Source: an uncultured Lachnospiraceae bacterium (GTDB taxonomy: Bacteria > Bacillota > Clostridia > Lachnospirales > Lachnospiraceae). From it: DNA of 9,435 nt. How positions within the stretch are numbered: the stretch's first letter is position 1; the number at the start of each line of letters is the position of its first letter. Where the stretch lies: the NCBI GenBank assembly GCA_910585215.1, contig CAJUDQ010000064.1, positions 1 to 9,435 of the forward strand, given 5' to 3'. The position numbers and the translations under genes are program-made. Below are positions 6,873 to 9,435 of this stretch, one piece after another. The notes beneath the pieces were generated by a model. It was not told the DNA's origin. It worked only from the letters and a program-made list of their open reading frames with translations, and did no database searches.

Positions 6873-7045
6873 ATAATTATTCACATGTGATTGAACATTA
6901 TATATTGGTCATTTTTATATTTTTGCGATTTTTTACTATATTCACCATGTTTTTTATGATATGCTTTTCTTCTTAAATATTCATAATATTTTTCTTGTTT
7001 CCTATTGTACTTTCTTACTATCTATTGTATACTTTTTACTGATAA
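6873..7045 (+). repeat. Control-region repeat, copy A (before the GNAT gene)
   Basis: This segment is a diverged copy of 8443-8620 upstream of argG. Landmarks occur in the same order and spacing: ATAATTATTCAC at the left end, TACTAT followed by a T-run in the middle, AAATATTCATA, then a 47-bp block (6999-7045) that aligns without gaps to 8574-8620 at 40 of 47 positions, all differences being transitions. The block contains the promoter. Alignment was done by eye; the T-rich middle is less certain than the ends. Confidence 0.7.
7005..7033 (+). promoter_or_regulatory. Promoter of the GNAT gene
   Basis: TTGTAC (7005-7010), a 17-bp spacer and TATACT (7028-7033). It lies in the block shared with the argG promoter and has identical geometry. 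The predicted leader to the GNAT start codon is about 75 bases. An AAATATTCATA element (6975-6985) lies just upstream of the -35 box. Confidence 0.7.
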
Positions 7046-7114
7046 CACATTTTTACAGAATAGATAGATTATCGTTTATAGAACTGAATAAATAGGAATT
7101 GAGAAGTAGAAAAT

Positions 7115-7567
7115 ATGAGTAATTATAGATATGTTACCTTAAGAGAAAGGAAACAATTAAAGAATAAAGCCGCTGAATGGTTTCATTCTAAATGGGGAGT
7201 TCCACAAGAAGCTTATCTTAAATGTATGGAAAGCTATCTTAATAATGAAACTGAATATGGATGGTATCTTTGCTTAGACGGGAACAAAATTATCGGCGGA
7301 TTAGGAGTAATTGAAAATGATTTTCATGATAGGAAAGACCTTACCCCTAATGTTTGTGCGGTATACACAGAAGAAGAATACCGATGTAAAGGAATCGCAG
7401 GACGCTTACTTAATATGGTTGTAGATGATTTGAAGTCTAAAGCTATAACCCCAGTTTATTTACTTACCAACCATATAGGCTTTTATGAGAAATATGGTTG
7501 GGAATTTTTGTGTATGGTTCAAGGAAATGATGAACCTAAAATGTCAAGAATGTATATTCACAGATAA
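7115..7567 (+). CDS. GNAT family N-acetyltransferase
   Basis: A 150-residue single-domain acetyltransferase that should transfer an acetyl group from acetyl-CoA to an amine; the substrate is unknown. The acetyl-CoA-binding motif A is clear: the strand NVCAVYT (79-85) followed by RCKGIAGRLL (90-99), the Q/RxxGxA pyrophosphate loop. The family's late FYEKYGWEF (123-131) is also present. No signal peptide or membrane segment is seen. The start ATG at 7115 has only a modest ribosome binding site (AGGA or GAGAAG further upstream). Its control region is a copy of the argG control region, so it is probably expressed together with arginine biosynthesis. A role in acetylating glutamate or another arginine intermediate is possible but unproven; tolerance-type GNATs of unrelated function look alike. 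Confidence 0.9.
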   Translation: MSNYRYVTLRERKQLKNKAAEWFHSKWGVPQEAYLKCMESYLNNETEYGWYLCLDGNKIIGGLGVIENDFHDRKDLTPNVCAVYTEEEYRCKGIAGRLLNMVVDDLKSKAITPVYLLTNHIGFYEKYGWEFLCMVQGNDEPKMSRMYIHR

Positions 7568-7612
7568 TTTCCTAATTTGTCGGGAGATTGCATATAAAGA
7601 AAAATCGAAATT

Positions 7613-7903
7613 GTGGAGGAGGAACGAAATAAAAATTTTAGTGATGAATTGCAGTCCTTGTTAAAAATGGAACAATGGCAGAAACCCCAGACAGTATGTA
7701 CACCTTGGTGTAATCCCCATGAGCCACATGCAGCTTTAAGCGTTGGAAAGAAAAGCTATGTGGTGACATTAAGAACAGGAACAAGCATGAGAGAATGTCA
7801 GCGTATTTTTGAAAGCATTGAACATTTTTACGGGCATTTAGAGATTGAATGTTGTGATAGATTAGGTTTATGTTCAGTGGAATATAAAAATGCAGTGGAA
7901 TAA
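7613..7903 (+). CDS. Hypothetical protein, possibly a fragment
   Basis: An open frame of up to 96 residues that I do not recognise. It has a Cys/His cluster, CTPWCNPHEPH (C29, C33, H36, H39), and a second cysteine group, ECCDRLGLC (C80, C81, C87), which could bind metal. Between them, KKSYVVTLRTGTSMRECQRIFESIEHFYG looks like an ordinary strand-helix fold, so the frame seems genuinely coding. The start is doubtful: the GTG at 7613 has no ribosome binding site before it and itself overlaps a strong GGAGGAGG that points to another frame. ATG at 7667 (residue 19) is an alternative but also lacks a good site. It may therefore be a gene that lost its 5' end, sitting among other remnants. Confidence 0.45.
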   Translation: MEEERNKNFSDELQSLLKMEQWQKPQTVCTPWCNPHEPHAALSVGKKSYVVTLRTGTSMRECQRIFESIEHFYGHLEIECCDRLGLCSVEYKNAVE

Positions 7904-8031
7904 AGAAAAGATGAAATTATAGAATTTTGTAATAAGATTTCATTAGATTGGAATTTACAGAAGCAATCGATAAAGGTTATGGTGATGAATTTGACCCAGT
8001 CGGTTATACTTTATATATGAAAAGCATATAG
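7904..8031 (+). pseudogene. Decayed coding remnant
   Basis: Two overlapping frames look like pieces of one protein broken by a shift. Immediately after the stop at 7901-7903 the same frame reads RKDEIIEFCNKISLDW. From about 7945 the sensible reading moves to another frame, LEFTEAIDKGYGDEFDPVGYTLYMKSI, ending with TAG at 8029-8031. Neither piece has a start codon with a ribosome binding site. Composition is protein-like rather than random, but I cannot name the family. It could be the tail of the preceding frame or of a lost gene. Confidence 0.35.
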
Positions 8032-8078
8032 AAATAATTACTAAGTTTCTATTTGTACAAGTATTATATGGAGGGAAC

Positions 8079-8339
8079 ATGTCTCACAGCAAACATACAA
8101 AACGCGGCTATTCGCTGTATATCGAAAAGTGGAATTCTTCTGCAAAAAAATATATAAATACTTGTGCAATATGTGGACATAAGGGATATAGTCCTGTAAT
8201 AGAAGATATCAAATTTTGTAGAAATCTTGAAAACAAAGTCATTTACAAAGAGCTTACAAAGATACTATGCAAAATGCAATTAGATAAACTAGGGCGATGC
8301 GAAAATTGTGCGCAAGTGCAGGACAAAATAAAAATATAA
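8079..8339 (+). CDS. Small zinc-ribbon-like protein of unknown function
   Basis: An 86-residue, basic protein not assignable to a named family. Two CxxC pairs, CAIC (29-32) and CENC (74-77), frame a helical middle (about residues 45-70). This is the arrangement of a zinc-binding ribbon or knuckle, with further cysteines at 47 and 64. The N-terminus MSHSKHTKRGYSLY is basic and has no signal-peptide character. A strong ribosome binding site, GGAGGG, lies 4 bases before the ATG, and a terminator begins 11 bases after the stop, so this appears to be a working gene. It could be expressed from the GNAT promoter upstream or from an unseen promoter in 7904-8078. Nucleic-acid binding is a guess from the cysteine pattern. 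Confidence 0.7.
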   Translation: MSHSKHTKRGYSLYIEKWNSSAKKYINTCAICGHKGYSPVIEDIKFCRNLENKVIYKELTKILCKMQLDKLGRCENCAQVQDKIKI

Positions 8340-8350
8340 AAAAGAAATCT

Positions 8351-8381
8351 GCTGTATATTTTCATTTATATAGCGTTTTTT
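8351..8381 (+). terminator. Rho-independent terminator after the zinc-ribbon-like gene
   Basis: Arms GCTGTATA (8351-8358) and TATATAGC (8367-8374) pair over 8 positions including one G-U wobble, with an 8-base loop. One G and then six Ts (8376-8381) follow. It begins 11 bases after the stop at 8339. It would isolate argG from transcription of the upstream island. Confidence 0.7.
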
Positions 8382-8442
8382 CTACAATGTTTTTTGGTGT
8401 TTTCACTTTTTAATTATTTAAAAACTTTTTCATCTTGATTTT

Positions 8443-8620
8443 ATAATTATTCACGTTTGCTGTATATTATACATTTTTCCGTTTCCCCAATTTACATCTC
8501 AATACTATTTTACAATATTTTTTTATTTTAACTCCTATTTTTGTTTCTATAAATATTCATATTTTTTTCTATTTTCCTATTGCATTTTCTTATTATCTGT
8601 TGTATACTTCTCACTGGTAA
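8443..8620 (+). repeat. Control-region repeat, copy B (before argG)
   Basis: The homologue of 6873-7045. ATAATTATTCAC (8443-8454) to the start of the shared promoter block is 131 bases here and 126 in copy A. AAATATTCATA (8551-8561) lies 23 bases before the block here and 24 in copy A. The promoter block (8574-8620) is 40/47 identical between copies. This copy alone has a perfect 13-bp palindrome, TGTATATTATACA, at 8461-8473. Confidence 0.7.
8580..8608 (+). promoter_or_regulatory. Promoter of argG
   Basis: TTGCAT (8580-8585), a 17-bp spacer and TATACT (8603-8608), in the block shared with the GNAT promoter. The predicted leader is about 160 bases. The TATTCA core at 8554-8559, 20 bases upstream of the -35 box, is a candidate arginine-repressor half-site. 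Confidence 0.7.
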
Positions 8621-8695
8621 ACTGATTTTTATTAAAATCACAGACAAAAGTCCCTTTAAAAACTGCTTTTTTAATTTCATTAAGGAAGCACGCTG

Positions 8696-8752
8696 ATGCA
8701 TGTACAGGTCATCAAACTTTGTTTAACGACATTCTATGCAGAAGGGCGATAA
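8696..8752 (+). CDS. Candidate leader peptide upstream of argG
   Basis: An 18-codon frame starting ATG, with AAGGAAG (8682-8688) seven bases upstream, an ordinary strong initiation site. It encodes MHVQVIKLCLTTFYAEGR and ends with TAA 25 bases before the argG start codon. The last sense codon is CGA, an arginine codon that is uncommon in low-GC Bacillota. It lies inside the argG transcript predicted from the promoter at 8580-8608. A leader that makes ribosomes pause at its end when arginyl-tRNA is scarce, or that couples translation to argG, would fit. No classical terminator/antiterminator pair is evident, so function is inference only. Confidence 0.4.
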   Translation: MHVQVIKLCLTTFYAEGR

Positions 8753-8777
8753 ATAATATATTATGGAGGAATACCCA

Positions 8778-9435
8778 ATGAAAGACAAAGTTGTTTTAGC
8801 TTACTCAGGCGGTCTTGATACCACTGCTATTATTCCATGGTTAAAGGAAAACTACGATTACGACGTTATCTGCGTATGTGCAGATGTGGGACAGGGAAAT
8901 GAAATTGACGGGCTGGAAGAAAGAGCAAAGCTTTCCGGAGCCGCAAAACTGTACATAGAAGATTTGACAGATGAGTTTGTAGATGACTATATCATGCCTT
9001 GCGTAGAGGCAGATGCCGTATATGAAAATAAATATCTGCTCGGTACTTCCATGGCGCGACCGGTAATCGCAAAGCGTCTGGTGGAAATCGCAAGAAAAGA
9101 AGGCGCTGTTGCTATCTGTCACGGAGCTACCGGAAAAGGAAACGACCAGGTACGTTTTGAACTTACCATTAAAGCACTTGCTCCTGACTTGCAGATTATT
9201 GCTCCATGGAGATGCAACGAAACATGGAAAATGGATTCCAGGGAAGCAGAGATTGAATACTGCAAGGCTCATGGCATTGACCTGCCTTTTGCAGCAGATT
9301 CCAGCTACAGCCGCGACCGCAATTTATGGCATATCAGTCATGAGGGACTTGAGCTTGAAGACCCTGCCAACGAGCCGAATTTTGACCATTTATTAGTACT
9401 TGGCACTACACCGGAAAAGGCTCCGGAAGAGGGTG
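8778..9435 (+). CDS. argG: Argininosuccinate synthase, N-terminal part (cut by window end)
   Basis: ArgG joins citrulline and aspartate, using ATP, to give argininosuccinate, the penultimate step to arginine. The first 219 residues of about 400 are present and the frame runs open off the right edge. AYSGGLDTT (8-16) is the ATP-pyrophosphatase P-loop, YLLGTSMARP (86-95) belongs to the substrate site, and HGATGKGNDQVRFEL (115-129) is the family signature. YSRDRNLWHISHEG (177-190) is the variant of the citrulline/aspartate region found in one of the bacterial ArgG subgroups. A strong ribosome binding site, GGAGGA, lies seven bases before the ATG. It is transcribed away from argCJBD and is probably controlled by arginine through the upstream repeat elements and perhaps the leader frame. 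Confidence 0.98.
   Translation, partial: MKDKVVLAYSGGLDTTAIIPWLKENYDYDVICVCADVGQGNEIDGLEERAKLSGAAKLYIEDLTDEFVDDYIMPCVEADAVYENKYLLGTSMARPVIAKRLVEIARKEGAVAICHGATGKGNDQVRFELTIKALAPDLQIIAPWRCNETWKMDSREAEIEYCKAHGIDLPFAADSSYSRDRNLWHISHEGLELEDPANEPNFDHLLVLGTTPEKAPEEG

Larger units (their letters stand above)
6530..7114. other. Divergent control region between argC and the GNAT gene
   Basis: This 585-base stretch is very AT-rich, with many T-runs on the plus strand. It contains the argC promoter (minus strand, 6757-6785), the long argC leader, and the GNAT-side control repeat with its promoter (6873-7045). TATTCA or TGAATA hexamers, which resemble half-sites of arginine-repressor boxes, occur at 6697, 6772, 6878, 6939, 6978 and 7085. 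A 22-codon frame lies in the argC leader (minus strand, 6583-6651), with a poorly spaced ribosome binding site. I see no full-length gene. Confidence 0.6.
8340..8777. other. Intergenic region upstream of argG
   Basis: This 438-base gap contains, in order, the terminator of the small Cys-rich gene, the control-region repeat copy B with the argG promoter, a leader with two small AT hairpins (8623-8640 and 8656-8674), and an 18-codon leader frame just before argG. The first 300 bases are strongly T-rich on the plus strand, like 6600-7060; the composition becomes more balanced from about 8680, where the leader frame lies. Confidence 0.6.

Noticed and set aside
6600..7060. CRISPR array or phage attachment site in the T-rich region
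   Set aside because: No regularly spaced identical repeats, and no integrase, transposase or tRNA gene in the window; the repetition is the two-copy control region plus low complexity.
7046..8573. Transposon or insertion sequence bounded by the control-region repeats
   Set aside because: No transposase, no terminal inverted repeats and no short target duplication; the bounding repeats are direct copies of promoter DNA.
8609..8777. T-box or other known riboswitch in the argG leader
   Set aside because: No T-box GGTGG-type core, no specifier-loop layout and no terminator/antiterminator pair could be found by eye.
8841..9272. Minus-strand 143-residue frame inside argG
   Set aside because: It lies antisense to unmistakable ArgG coding sequence and has Cys/Phe/Ser-rich composition typical of a shadow frame.

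Overview
The window looks like chromosomal DNA of a low-GC Bacillota, most likely a gut-type Clostridia such as Lachnospiraceae. The basis is protein-family resemblance, AT-rich T-tracted intergenic DNA, GGAGG-type ribosome binding sites and sigma-A-like promoters; no rRNA or other taxonomic marker is present. It is essentially an arginine-biosynthesis locus with a small accessory island between its two transcription units.

Left flank (1-1568): a YfbM/DUF1877 gene on the minus strand, then a plus-strand toxin-antitoxin pair. The antitoxin is an intact AbrB-type protein with a clear promoter and a palindromic operator. The PIN-family toxin appears to have lost about 45-50 internal residues, including the region expected to carry a catalytic acid. 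A hairpin at 1424-1463 closes the pair.

Centre (1569-6785, minus strand): the operon argC-argJ-(small two-helix membrane protein)-argB-argD, reading right to left. ArgB phosphorylates N-acetylglutamate, ArgC reduces the acyl phosphate, ArgD transaminates the semialdehyde, and ArgJ passes the acetyl group from N-acetylornithine back to glutamate. Together they make ornithine by the cyclic route. The 65-residue membrane protein is not a standard part of this operon but has one of the better ribosome binding sites in it. A promoter with a 17-bp spacer lies about 230 bases upstream of argC.

Right side (6786-9435, plus strand): T-rich control DNA, a GNAT acetyltransferase, a stretch of small or decayed reading frames (7568-8078), a small four-cysteine protein with a terminator, a second T-rich control region, and the first 219 codons of argG, cut by the window end. 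The control regions before the GNAT gene and before argG are diverged copies of each other (about 175 bp, same promoter geometry, shared TATTCA elements). This suggests that the GNAT gene came under an argG-like promoter, or that the argG control region was duplicated around inserted genes. Just before argG lies an 18-codon open frame with a good ribosome binding site and an arginine CGA as its last sense codon, a candidate regulatory leader.

argF, argH and the carbamoyl-phosphate synthase genes are not in the window. The main leads are the duplicated control region, the argG leader frame, the shortened toxin and the membrane protein inside the operon.
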